A stretch of DNA of 26,718 nucleotides. Origin: a virus. Both the position numbers and the translations under genes were made by a program. This document shows, piece after piece, positions 21,033 through 26,718 of this stretch. A model generated the notes under the pieces. That model ran no database searches. It saw nothing but the letters and a program-made list of their open reading frames with translations, and was not told the origin of the DNA. Each line of letters opens with the position of its first letter. The stretch's first letter is position 1. The stretch spans positions 1 through 26,718 of IMG/VR virus record IMGVR_UViG_3300025913_000098; one strand, 5' to 3'.

Positions 21033-21771
21033 ACTCGTCACCTTCACCGACTCCCGCATGACCATAAGCGCCAACAAGTGCGCTCAGTCGGCCATGCAAC
21101 ACGGAGCCACAAGTTACAGCATATGGACACCCGATGATCTATCGACTGAGTTCCGTGAGACAATGGCCGATGTATTGAAGCATGAGCGCGGCGCCGGTTT
21201 TTATTGCTGGAAGCCTTACATAGTTCACCTGGAAATGTGCCGATTGAAAGATGGCGACATTCTCGTGTACTGTGACGCGGGCAATGAATGGGTAGGCGAT
21301 ATGCGACAGGCTATTGACGCCATGGACCAGGACATTCTTTTCTTCTCGAATGGATGGCGGCATATGGATTGGTGTAAAATGGACACAGCCTTTGCGATTA
21401 TCCCAGAATCATTTTGTGATTTTGATGGGGAATTCGCCACATGCGGTATTCCACTGGATGGATTAAGGCAAGTCCAGGCTTCAACCTTCTTTGTCCGTGT
21501 CTCCCTGGAAACGCGGAAATTCATCCAGGAATGGTACGCATGGTCATTGGTCCCTGGCATGATCGACAATGAGGCCAGCAAGCTCCCCAACGTGCCGACC
21601 TTCCAGGAACATCGCTGGGATCAATCAATCCTGTGCTGCCTTCAGATCAAGTATGGATACCGATTGCATTGGTTTCCAACGACTACAGCCGGACATTTAA
21701 GGTCAGGCCACGAAGGCGACAAATATCCCGTACTTTTAAATCATCATCGAAAACGCAATCATGAGTGGTAA
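21025..21771 (+). CDS. Glycosyltransferase-like protein (WKPY/DAG family)
   Basis: The 248-residue protein has GAGFYCWKPYIVHLEMCRLK at 56-75 and DGDILVYCDAG at 76-86. In the family I recall, this is the GxGxWxWKPYxIxxxL...GDILxYxDAG pattern found in capsular and phage carbohydrate clusters; DAG stands where the DxD metal site of GT-A enzymes lies. Near the end, HRWDQSILCCLQIKYGYRLH and LLNHHRKRN agree with that family. Donor and acceptor unknown. Its context among other sugar genes supports the call. Confidence 0.75.
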   Translation: MIKLVTFTDSRMTISANKCAQSAMQHGATSYSIWTPDDLSTEFRETMADVLKHERGAGFYCWKPYIVHLEMCRLKDGDILVYCDAGNEWVGDMRQAIDAMDQDILFFSNGWRHMDWCKMDTAFAIIPESFCDFDGEFATCGIPLDGLRQVQASTFFVRVSLETRKFIQEWYAWSLVPGMIDNEASKLPNVPTFQEHRWDQSILCCLQIKYGYRLHWFPTTTAGHLRSGHEGDKYPVLLNHHRKRNHEW

Positions 21772-21988
21772 AGTATGGTTTTTGGCCCCCTTTCGGCGCC
21801 GCAAAATAAAAGGGATCGAGATGTTCGCCAATCTGGAAAATAAGGAAGAGCCGCGTAAGGTTTGCAGTAATTGTGGCGCTTTCATCATGGGTGAACGCTT
21901 TATTTTAGAGGTCAAAATAGGCGGGCAGCCTGTTGAAAAGAAAACGGATCTATGTCAACCTTGTTATAATAAATTGAAAGAGCTATGA
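21761..21988 (+). CDS. Small zinc-ribbon protein
   Basis: The 75-residue product has two Cys pairs, VCSNCGAFI and LCQPCYNKLK, at spacing suited to one zinc ribbon. The ATG at 21761 overlaps the previous stop; a second in-frame ATG at 21821 would drop the basic first 20 residues (APFRRRKIKG) and may be the real start. Role unknown. It ends as ATGA with the methyltransferase. Confidence 0.6.
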   Translation: MSGKVWFLAPFRRRKIKGIEMFANLENKEEPRKVCSNCGAFIMGERFILEVKIGGQPVEKKTDLCQPCYNKLKEL

Positions 21989-22617
21989 GCACGGCTAAAG
22001 CAACCAAGCATATCAACTTTTACGCTAAGTACGGTACCGACATCCACTCGCAGAACGGCGAAGATGGCGTTCTTTCGGAAGTCTTCCGGAGGCTGAAGAT
22101 CGACAAAGGAATCTTCTGTGAGTTCGGCGCAGCTGACGGCATCTTTTGCAGTAATACCCGCTTGCTCCTGGAAAATGGCTGGTCTGGAAAGCTCATTGAG
22201 GCCGATCCTGCCAGGGCAAAGGCACTCATAGATAACACCCTTGGCAAGAAGATTGAGTTGTATTTCGGGCCAGTGACCGCCCAGAACGTCAATGAGCTGA
22301 TCCCGGCGACGCTCAACCTGTTGTCGATAGATGTCGACAACGACGATTTCAACATATGGAACGCCTACAGAGGCGTTGCTGACGTAGTAGTGATCGAGGT
22401 CAACAGTTCCATTGCCCCGCCGGAAGTGGTCATACCGGGCACCAGAGGGGCATCCTATAGCGCCATGGTCATGCTGGGGCTATCCAAAGGGTATTTCCTG
22501 CTGGCGCACAAAGGCAACTGTATTTTCCTATTGAATAAATATCGCAATCTTTTTCCCGAGATCGAGGGAGATGGCGTTGCGAACGCGGACCTATACTTTG
22601 ACAGGTCTTGGCTGTAA
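21985..22617 (+). CDS. SAM-dependent methyltransferase, FkbM-like
   Basis: The 210-residue protein shows HSQNGEDGVLSEVFRRL, then motif I GIFCEFGAADGIFCSNT at 42-58, NGWSGKLIEADP at 64-75 (the acid that holds the SAM ribose), and LLSIDVDNDDFNIW. It is the Rossmann-fold type often found in O-antigen, glycan and cyanobacterial or phage clusters, where it probably O-methylates a sugar. The end, SYSAMVMLGLSKGYFLLAHK, is as in the family. Substrate is inferred from neighbours. Confidence 0.85.
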   Translation: MSTAKATKHINFYAKYGTDIHSQNGEDGVLSEVFRRLKIDKGIFCEFGAADGIFCSNTRLLLENGWSGKLIEADPARAKALIDNTLGKKIELYFGPVTAQNVNELIPATLNLLSIDVDNDDFNIWNAYRGVADVVVIEVNSSIAPPEVVIPGTRGASYSAMVMLGLSKGYFLLAHKGNCIFLLNKYRNLFPEIEGDGVANADLYFDRSWL

Positions 22618-22656
22618 TGTGTAAGTCGTCGATAAAGCTGCGGCGGTTCATTCCGC

Positions 22657-23442
22657 ATGCTGACAAATTCCTCCATTGGGCGGTATGGCAGATTCGCCAA
22701 TGCGCTGTTTCAGATAGCAGCCGTCATAGGTATTGCCCGGAAAAGTGGCCAGCCTTACGGCTTTCCTCCGTTCATAAATTGGGATCATAAGGAACGGTTT
22801 GGCTCAACTGAAGACATTGAGCTGGACAAATACTTCGTGAACCCACTGCCGCGCTTGTCAGACGCCGGCATCCTTCCATTTAAAAAGAAAGAATATCCAT
22901 GGGGCTACCATGATATTTACCTGCCTTCTGGCTGCTGGGATCTCTCCGGCCATTTCCAGAGTGAAAAATACTTCAAGCATTGCATTGATGAGATAAGGCA
23001 CTACTTCAAGATGAAGGATGAGCCTGGGATTATCCATTCCGTGGCTGTGCATTGCAGAAAAGGTGACTATGATAATGCCTACCACCCTGTTTTGGGGCCA
23101 GATTATTACTGGAAGGCAATAGGGCAATTCCCCAAAGGGAAAACCCAGTTTATAGTTTTCTCCGATGACATAGCAGCCGCCGAATCCATGTTTACGCTAA
23201 TGGGTTTCCCGCCGTCGCCTACCATGATTTTCTCCAAGGGCCGCAACTATATCGAGGACTTTAAGGTAATGAAATGCTGCCAGCACTTCATTACCGGCAA
23301 TTCCTCTTACTCCCTTATGGCGGCTATCCTGGGAGAACATCCTGAAAAGAAGATCGTATGCCCGGCCAACTGGTTTGGACCAGCATGGAGTATCCCGATG
23401 GAAACAAAAGACTTGTACCCTGAAAATGCGATAGCGATATGA
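22657..23442 (+). CDS. Alpha-1,2-fucosyltransferase-like, GT11
   Basis: The 261-residue protein has the GT11 motifs: GRYGRFANALFQ near residue 8 (usual GRLGNQLFQ), SGHFQSEKYF at 97-106, VAVHCRKGDY at 129-138 (usual HxRRGDY, GDP-fucose site), FSDD near 171 and ITGNSSYSLMAA near 212 (usual SNSSFSWW). It would add fucose, or a related sugar, in alpha-1,2 linkage to galactose. Several motif residues are altered (RKGDY, FAN), so donor specificity may differ. A 39-bp gap sets it apart from the methyltransferase. Confidence 0.85.
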   Translation: MLTNSSIGRYGRFANALFQIAAVIGIARKSGQPYGFPPFINWDHKERFGSTEDIELDKYFVNPLPRLSDAGILPFKKKEYPWGYHDIYLPSGCWDLSGHFQSEKYFKHCIDEIRHYFKMKDEPGIIHSVAVHCRKGDYDNAYHPVLGPDYYWKAIGQFPKGKTQFIVFSDDIAAAESMFTLMGFPPSPTMIFSKGRNYIEDFKVMKCCQHFITGNSSYSLMAAILGEHPEKKIVCPANWFGPAWSIPMETKDLYPENAIAI

Positions 23443-23672
23443 TAGAAGAAACATGGCTACCAATTAAAGGTTATGAGCTGCTTTTTGAAGTAAGTACGCA
23501 TGGTCGCATTAGAAGTCTTGCCAAGAGAAGTCGGAAGACTGTTCTACATCTGTTGTCCGGAGTGTATTACGACAGCGCCAGAGAGGCTTATAACCAATCG
23601 AACGGAGAGATCAGATTTGAGGTCTTCTGCAAAAATATTCGTAACAACAAAAACTACACATATGGGGCTTAG
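23439..23672 (+). CDS. Orphan NUMOD4-domain protein, homing-endonuclease relative without HNH
   Basis: The 77-residue product opens with a clear NUMOD4 motif: EETWLPIKGYELLFEVSTHG then RIRSLAKR, as at the start of HNH homing endonucleases. It then goes straight to GVYYDSAREAYNQSN and NIRNNKNYTYG, which resembles the C-terminal DNA-binding repeat of such enzymes. The HNH nuclease that should lie between is missing, so this is either a decayed homing endonuclease or a reduced DNA-binding protein. Its ATG overlaps the GT11 stop as ATGA and its end overlaps the likely GT4 start at 23662. Confidence 0.7.
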   Translation: MIEETWLPIKGYELLFEVSTHGRIRSLAKRSRKTVLHLLSGVYYDSAREAYNQSNGEIRFEVFCKNIRNNKNYTYGA

Positions 23673-23721
23673 GTTGCTATTTTCAGTACATCTTTATCCG
23701 CCAAAACACAATTGCCCGTAG
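23662..23721 (+). pseudogene. 5' fragment of the GT4 gene, cut off by an in-frame amber codon
   Basis: ATG 23662 opens a frame that reads MGLRLLFSVHLYPPKHNCP and stops at TAG 23719-23721. This is the typical first strand and PPKHN loop of a GT4 enzyme, which the longer downstream ORF lacks. The same frame resumes after the palindrome as RGGEYFIHN directly before the ATG at 23791. So the two parts once formed, or still form, one protein. The ATG overlaps the end of the NUMOD4 ORF by 11 nt, in the window's normal style. Confidence 0.75.
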
Positions 23722-23757
23722 CGGCCGGTCTTTAATTAGGTCGGCCGCTACGGGTGC
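23713..23757 (+). repeat. 40-bp perfect palindrome inserted in frame in the GT4 gene, flanked by TGC codons
   Basis: CCCGTAGCGGCCG (23715-23727) and CGGCCGCTACGGG (23742-23754) are perfect 13-bp inverted arms with a 14-nt AT-rich loop. TGC at 23713-23715 and TGC at 23755-23757 are in the same frame, 42 nt apart. The frame holds TAG at 23719, within the stem, and TAG at 23737 in the loop. TTG/CAA outside the arms can add pairs. No T run follows, so it is not an ordinary terminator. Confidence 0.9.
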
Positions 23758-23790
23758 AACCAAAGAGGGGGAGAATATTTTATTCACAAC

Positions 23791-24675
23791 ATGGCCAAAT
23801 ACTTGGTGAGCAGGGGCCATCAATGCCGCGTTCTGCTCCACCAAGGGAAGAAATATGGCATCACTAAGCCCTACGATTACGAGGGGGTAGAGGTGTTCCC
23901 AGCGGAAAAGCAATTGGACACGCATTTCCATTGGGCGCAAAAGGCAATCACCCACCTGGAATACACCAAGTGGACAGCACTGATCTGCAGGACCATGAAA
24001 AAGCCGGTGATCTTCATAGCTCACAACACATCAGGTTATTATAACTTCCTGAATGACGACCGTCTGCCCATCAATGTTATCTACAACAGCCGCTCAGCCA
24101 AAGAGTTATTGAACTACAACAAGCCATCCATGGTCCTTCACCCGCCGGTTGACTGGCGGAAATATGACGTCTGTCCCGATCCTAGCAAGAACCGGTTTAT
24201 TACCCTGATCAACCTGAATGACAATAAGGGCGGGAATGTCTTCTATGAGATCGCCCGCCGGATGCCCGAGAAGATGTTTCTGGGGGTAAAGGGAAGCTAT
24301 GACGAACAAATTGTTCAGAACGTGCCCAATGTCATCCTCATGGATAACACGCCCCATATCCTGCCCATTTACCAGCAGACGCGTATCCTGCTGATGCCAT
24401 CGGCATATGAATCCTGGGGCATGACCTGTACTGAAGCCATGTGCAATGGTATCCCAGTTATATGCACCCCCACGTTCGGCCTATCGGAGAACGCAGGAGC
24501 GGCCGGCATATACGTGGAGCGGGACAATATTGATGGCTGGGTCAAAGAAATTAAAAGGCTGGATAACAAAAAAACGTACCTTCGGCAAAGCGAAATATGT
24601 AGGCATCGTTCACGCGAACTGGACCCCTTACAGGAGTACCAGGAGTTGGAAAACTTCATCCAAAACGCAAAATAA
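23791..24675 (+). CDS. Glycosyltransferase, GT4 family (N-terminus interrupted)
   Basis: The uninterrupted frame gives 294 residues from ATG 23791, MAKYLVSRGHQCRVLLHQGK and on. Open codons before it (RGGEYFIHN) belong to the family's N-terminus, so this ATG is probably internal. The C-terminal GT-B half is intact: FITLINLNDNKGGNVFYEIA, LMPSAYESWGMTCTEAM with the EX7E motif, NGIPVICTPTFGLSENAGAA. As made from 23791 it lacks the first beta strand and GG loop of the acceptor domain and might be inactive. If ribosomes pass the palindrome between the two TGC codons, a 323-residue protein from 23662 results, a normal GT4 size for small members. GT4 enzymes retain the anomeric configuration and use nucleotide sugars. 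Confidence 0.85.
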   Translation: MAKYLVSRGHQCRVLLHQGKKYGITKPYDYEGVEVFPAEKQLDTHFHWAQKAITHLEYTKWTALICRTMKKPVIFIAHNTSGYYNFLNDDRLPINVIYNSRSAKELLNYNKPSMVLHPPVDWRKYDVCPDPSKNRFITLINLNDNKGGNVFYEIARRMPEKMFLGVKGSYDEQIVQNVPNVILMDNTPHILPIYQQTRILLMPSAYESWGMTCTEAMCNGIPVICTPTFGLSENAGAAGIYVERDNIDGWVKEIKRLDNKKTYLRQSEICRHRSRELDPLQEYQELENFIQNAK

Positions 24676-24681
24676 GGGACG

Positions 24682-25299
24682 ATGCTTCAAAACTTCTTCG
24701 ACGATATCAGCCAGGAAGAATCTTACACCCCGCCTGCCGAGCCGGTTACGCTGGACGAGGCAAAATCCCATTGCTACATCACCCATAGTGAAGATGACGA
24801 CTATCTGACGAATATCCTGATCCCATCGTGCCGCGCCATCCTGGAAAATTACTGCCATATTTCTTTGGTGGAAAAGTCAGTGACCGCTACGCTGAGGATA
24901 GAGAACAATATCAGCACCCGTTTTTCCAATTCATACAGGAGCCCTGAGGACCAGGAGAATGTCGTAGAGCTTCCTTATGGGCCGTTCAAGGAGTTCACGA
25001 GCATTACGCGGGTCTGCGGTAGCTCGGTGACCAATCTGACGGAGAACGAGGACTATATGCTCACTGGCAGCCTTTACAAGCAAATAACCCTCAATTCTAC
25101 CGGAACATACATCATTATCTATAAAACAGGCTATCAAAATGCCATTCCCCGGGACCTGAAGCTGGCCATTCTCAATGAGATCCTTTTCAGATACGAGAAG
25201 AAAGGTGATGAGAGCAAGCGATACAATGCGGACGTACCTGGCGTCTGCGCTGCATCGCAGATCATCGCCGATAAGTACAGGAGGATCGCATGGCATTGA
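24682..25299 (+). CDS. Head-tail connector protein, gp6-like
   Basis: The 205-residue protein has the pattern of gp6-like connectors: PAEPVTLDEAKSHCYI, then DYLTNILIPSCRAILENY, VVELPYGPFKEFTSI and PRDLKLAILNEILFRYE. The LxEAKxH, TxILIPxARxxxExY sequence is shared with HK97 gp6 and relatives. It would sit as a ring below the portal. In most phages it follows the capsid gene directly; here nearly 5 kb of sugar genes intervene. The end overlaps the next gene by 10 nt. Confidence 0.88.
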   Translation: MLQNFFDDISQEESYTPPAEPVTLDEAKSHCYITHSEDDDYLTNILIPSCRAILENYCHISLVEKSVTATLRIENNISTRFSNSYRSPEDQENVVELPYGPFKEFTSITRVCGSSVTNLTENEDYMLTGSLYKQITLNSTGTYIIIYKTGYQNAIPRDLKLAILNEILFRYEKKGDESKRYNADVPGVCAASQIIADKYRRIAWH

Positions 25300-25628
25300 C
25301 CTATACCATAGGAGAGTTCCGCCAGGTGGGTGTATTCCAAAAGAACCAGCCAGCGGATAATGATTCCGGCGGACAGGCTGACAACTGGGTCAACATAGTC
25401 ACCACCCGCGGAAAGCTGGAGAAAACGAAGGGCGGCAAAGGCATTGAGGAAGGTAGCTTGCAGTTCAATAAAAGCTATGTGTGGATTTGTAGGTATCAAA
25501 GCGATCTGATCATTGACCAGGACACGCGATTGATAATAGATGGACACCCTTACCAGATCATGGACTTCGAATTGGAGAACCAGATAAGACATATTTACAT
25601 TTTCAACCTCAATAAAATAGATGTCTGA
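25290..25628 (+). CDS. Head-tail adaptor (head closure) protein
   Basis: The 112-residue protein fits the Phage_H_T_join type: GEFRQVGVFQKNQPADNDSG, WVNIVTTRGKLEKTKGGK and DQDTRLIIDGHPYQIMDFEL. These small beta-barrels close the head and join the tail. A clear Shine-Dalgarno-like AGGAGG at 25279-25284 lies just before the ATG, unusual in this window. It overlaps the gp10-like gene by 8 nt. Confidence 0.85.
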   Translation: MALTYTIGEFRQVGVFQKNQPADNDSGGQADNWVNIVTTRGKLEKTKGGKGIEEGSLQFNKSYVWICRYQSDLIIDQDTRLIIDGHPYQIMDFELENQIRHIYIFNLNKIDV

Positions 25629-26154
25629 CAATCCCGCTATAGTTGGACTGACAGAGCTGCAGCGCAAGATCTACCGGCTGCAGGACAGACTTGTGCGGGA
25701 TGTCGAAAGAGAATTAGCGGACGGGGCGCAATCGATAGCTGCAGAGGCCAAACAACGTGCGCCGGGCGATCAGGGAACGCTCCGCCAGCAAATAAGCTCG
25801 AGAAAAGTAGATGCCACGCTTTATGAAGTAACGAGCAATGCCGAATACAGCCCTTATGTAGAGTTCGGCACAATGGAAAAGGTACAGATACCGCCGGGGC
25901 TGGAAGAATATGCCGCCCAGTTCAAAGGCAATTTTGCCAGCGGGCTGTATACGGAAGGCGGGGGCTTGCCGGCAAAGGAAGCAATTTACGCTTGGTGCAA
26001 GAGAAAAGGAATAGATCAGGAGCTTTGGTATCCTATCTACGTCTCCATCATGATCCATGGGGTTACACCGCAACCTTTCTTTTTTCCGGCTTATGAACGC
26101 ATAAAGCCGATCATTATTAACCGGGTTCAAAAATTATTGGATAATAAGGTATGA
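25621..26154 (+). CDS. HK97 gp10-like tail-component protein
   Basis: The 177-residue product has the HK97-gp10_like pattern: GLTELQRKIYRLQDRLVRDV, SIAAEAKQRAPGDQGTLRQQ, then NAEYSPYVEFGT and PQPFFFPAYERIKPII. Insert residues between about 90 and 140 make it longer than the usual 110-150. It belongs to the neck or tail-joining set. It ends as ATGA with the next gene. Confidence 0.88.
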   Translation: MSDNPAIVGLTELQRKIYRLQDRLVRDVERELADGAQSIAAEAKQRAPGDQGTLRQQISSRKVDATLYEVTSNAEYSPYVEFGTMEKVQIPPGLEEYAAQFKGNFASGLYTEGGGLPAKEAIYAWCKRKGIDQELWYPIYVSIMIHGVTPQPFFFPAYERIKPIIINRVQKLLDNKV

Positions 26155-26372
26155 GAACTTTCAAAGTATCGGAGCTCATTGTAGGATGTATATACCAGTG
26201 TCAACTTTCCGGCCTGCGCTTACTCATTGAGAAAATCCCAACCGCAACCGTGAAAACGATGCAAGGCGAACAGGTGACACAGTGGGAAATAGGCGCCATG
26301 TATTTTAATCCGGTCACCGGCGCTTATACTCACATGAAACCGATAGACAATCAATTAATTGAGGTAGAATGA
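26151..26372 (+). CDS. Small hypothetical protein in the head-tail module
   Basis: The 73-residue product, MRTFKVSELIVGCIYQCQLS and on, is beta-rich (VGCIYQC, IGAMYFNPVTGAYTHM). The VGxxYxxxxSG and MYFNPVTGxY parts look like a small SH3-like barrel, which is a guess. It is coupled to both neighbours by 4-nt overlaps, so it belongs to the joining module. Confidence 0.6.
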   Translation: MRTFKVSELIVGCIYQCQLSGLRLLIEKIPTATVKTMQGEQVTQWEIGAMYFNPVTGAYTHMKPIDNQLIEVE

Positions 26373-26718
26373 TCGACGTCAAACACCCGGTAAGGAAGGC
26401 ATATTATGAGCTATTGAATGGCTCACTGCTATATAATAGCACGGGCGTGCCGGTGAGCGATGACATAAAGAAGCTGCAGGACGCCGGCGCGAACCCTTAT
26501 GTCCTCCTTTCCATTCAGTCAGGGAGCGATACGGGAACCATGCAGAGCTTTGATAGTGATGAGGATATTTCGGTAGATATCGTCTACAAAGCCGCCAGGG
26601 CCAATAAGCAGGTGGTAGACAACATCGCCGGGCAGATACTGGGCCTTGTCCTTCCGTCGCCAGGAATCGACGGACTTGCGCGTCAGACGGGCGTCCAGAT
26701 CAACTGCGTCAGGACATT
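26369..26718 (+). CDS. Tail completion or terminator-like protein (3' end outside window)
   Basis: The frame from ATG 26369 stays open to the window end, giving 116 residues. The visible part begins MIDVKHPVRKAYYELLNGSL and has NPYVLLSIQSGSD and DEDISVDIVYKAARANKQVV. Position right after the gp10-like group and the strand pattern match the tail-terminator (DUF3168-like) slot in Bacteroidota phages. Assignment is by order and recalled pattern. ATGA joins it to the gene in front. Confidence 0.7.
   Translation, partial: MIDVKHPVRKAYYELLNGSLLYNSTGVPVSDDIKKLQDAGANPYVLLSIQSGSDTGTMQSFDSDEDISVDIVYKAARANKQVVDNIAGQILGLVLPSPGIDGLARQTGVQINCVRT

Noticed and set aside
23719-23739. Amber codons in the GT4 frame as a sign of TAG recoded to glutamine (code 15)
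   Set aside because: TAG serves as the normal stop at 335-337, 3... of other genes such as the Mu F-like gene (17521) and the NUMOD4 ORF (23670), so the phage does not recode TAG in general.
23715-23754. Palindrome as an invertible phase-variation switch
   Set aside because: Inverting the 14-nt loop would leave the TAG in the left arm and create TAA in frame, so inversion alone cannot restore the gene; no recombinase is nearby.
1-26718. tRNA genes, insertion sequences or an integrase
   Set aside because: I found no cloverleaf-like sequence, transposase or recombinase in any frame, so neither prophage borders nor mobile elements can be claimed.

Overview
The window is a piece of a tailed double-stranded DNA phage or prophage of the HK97 head type. 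The host is most likely a member of the Bacteroidota. Evidence for the host: the terminase, portal and small early proteins have the look of Bacteroidota phage proteins; most start codons lack a Shine-Dalgarno sequence; two intergenic sites match the Bacteroidota -7 promoter box TAnnTTTG (13180 and 15057); many small genes are of kinds I know from Bacteroidota phages. No integrase, repressor or attachment site is visible, so lysogeny cannot be decided. Every gene I call is on the + strand.

Layout. 1-3376: the end of a tandem-repeat protein, a small protein, and a DNA-modification pair (Dam-type adenine methylase and C5 cytosine methylase) with a 32-codon ORF between them. 3377-3721: a gap holding a likely terminator. 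3722-11668: a dense early or middle operon of about 22 small genes. It includes a replication-like protein, a stand-alone DnaA domain IV protein, a DUF1064 nuclease-like protein, a zinc-ribbon coiled-coil protein and a one-helix membrane protein. Near 10239-10385 lies an RNA-structure-rich gap. 11684-13118: a secreted TPM-domain protein with a serine-rich tail, then two tandem LuxR-type HTH proteins. A terminator hairpin and a promoter-like box separate them from the late genes.

13199-19734: packaging and head module in canonical order: small terminase, large terminase, portal, a small overlapping ORF, Mu F-like head protein, prohead protease, major capsid protein. 19735-19934: four hairpins, at least two of them good intrinsic terminators. 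19935-24675: a roughly 4.9-kb sugar-modification island placed inside the head operon. It encodes a GT25-type transferase, a 51-aa two-helix membrane protein, a second GT-like protein, a zinc ribbon, an FkbM-type methyltransferase, a GT11 fucosyltransferase, an orphan NUMOD4 protein and a GT4 transferase. 24682-26718: the head-tail joining module resumes (gp6-like connector, head-tail adaptor, HK97 gp10-like, small protein, tail-completion-like protein cut by the window end).

The two most unusual things are the carbohydrate island between the capsid and connector genes, and the state of its last gene. The GT4 reading frame is interrupted in frame by a perfect palindrome with an amber codon in its stem, flanked by in-frame TGC codons 42 nt apart, right beside a homing-endonuclease-like ORF. 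The arrangement resembles the translational bypass element of T4 gene 60, but a plain disrupting insertion is equally possible from sequence alone. At least fourteen gene junctions use 4-nt ATGA or GTGA overlaps, which points to pervasive translational coupling and revealed three genes of fewer than 60 codons.
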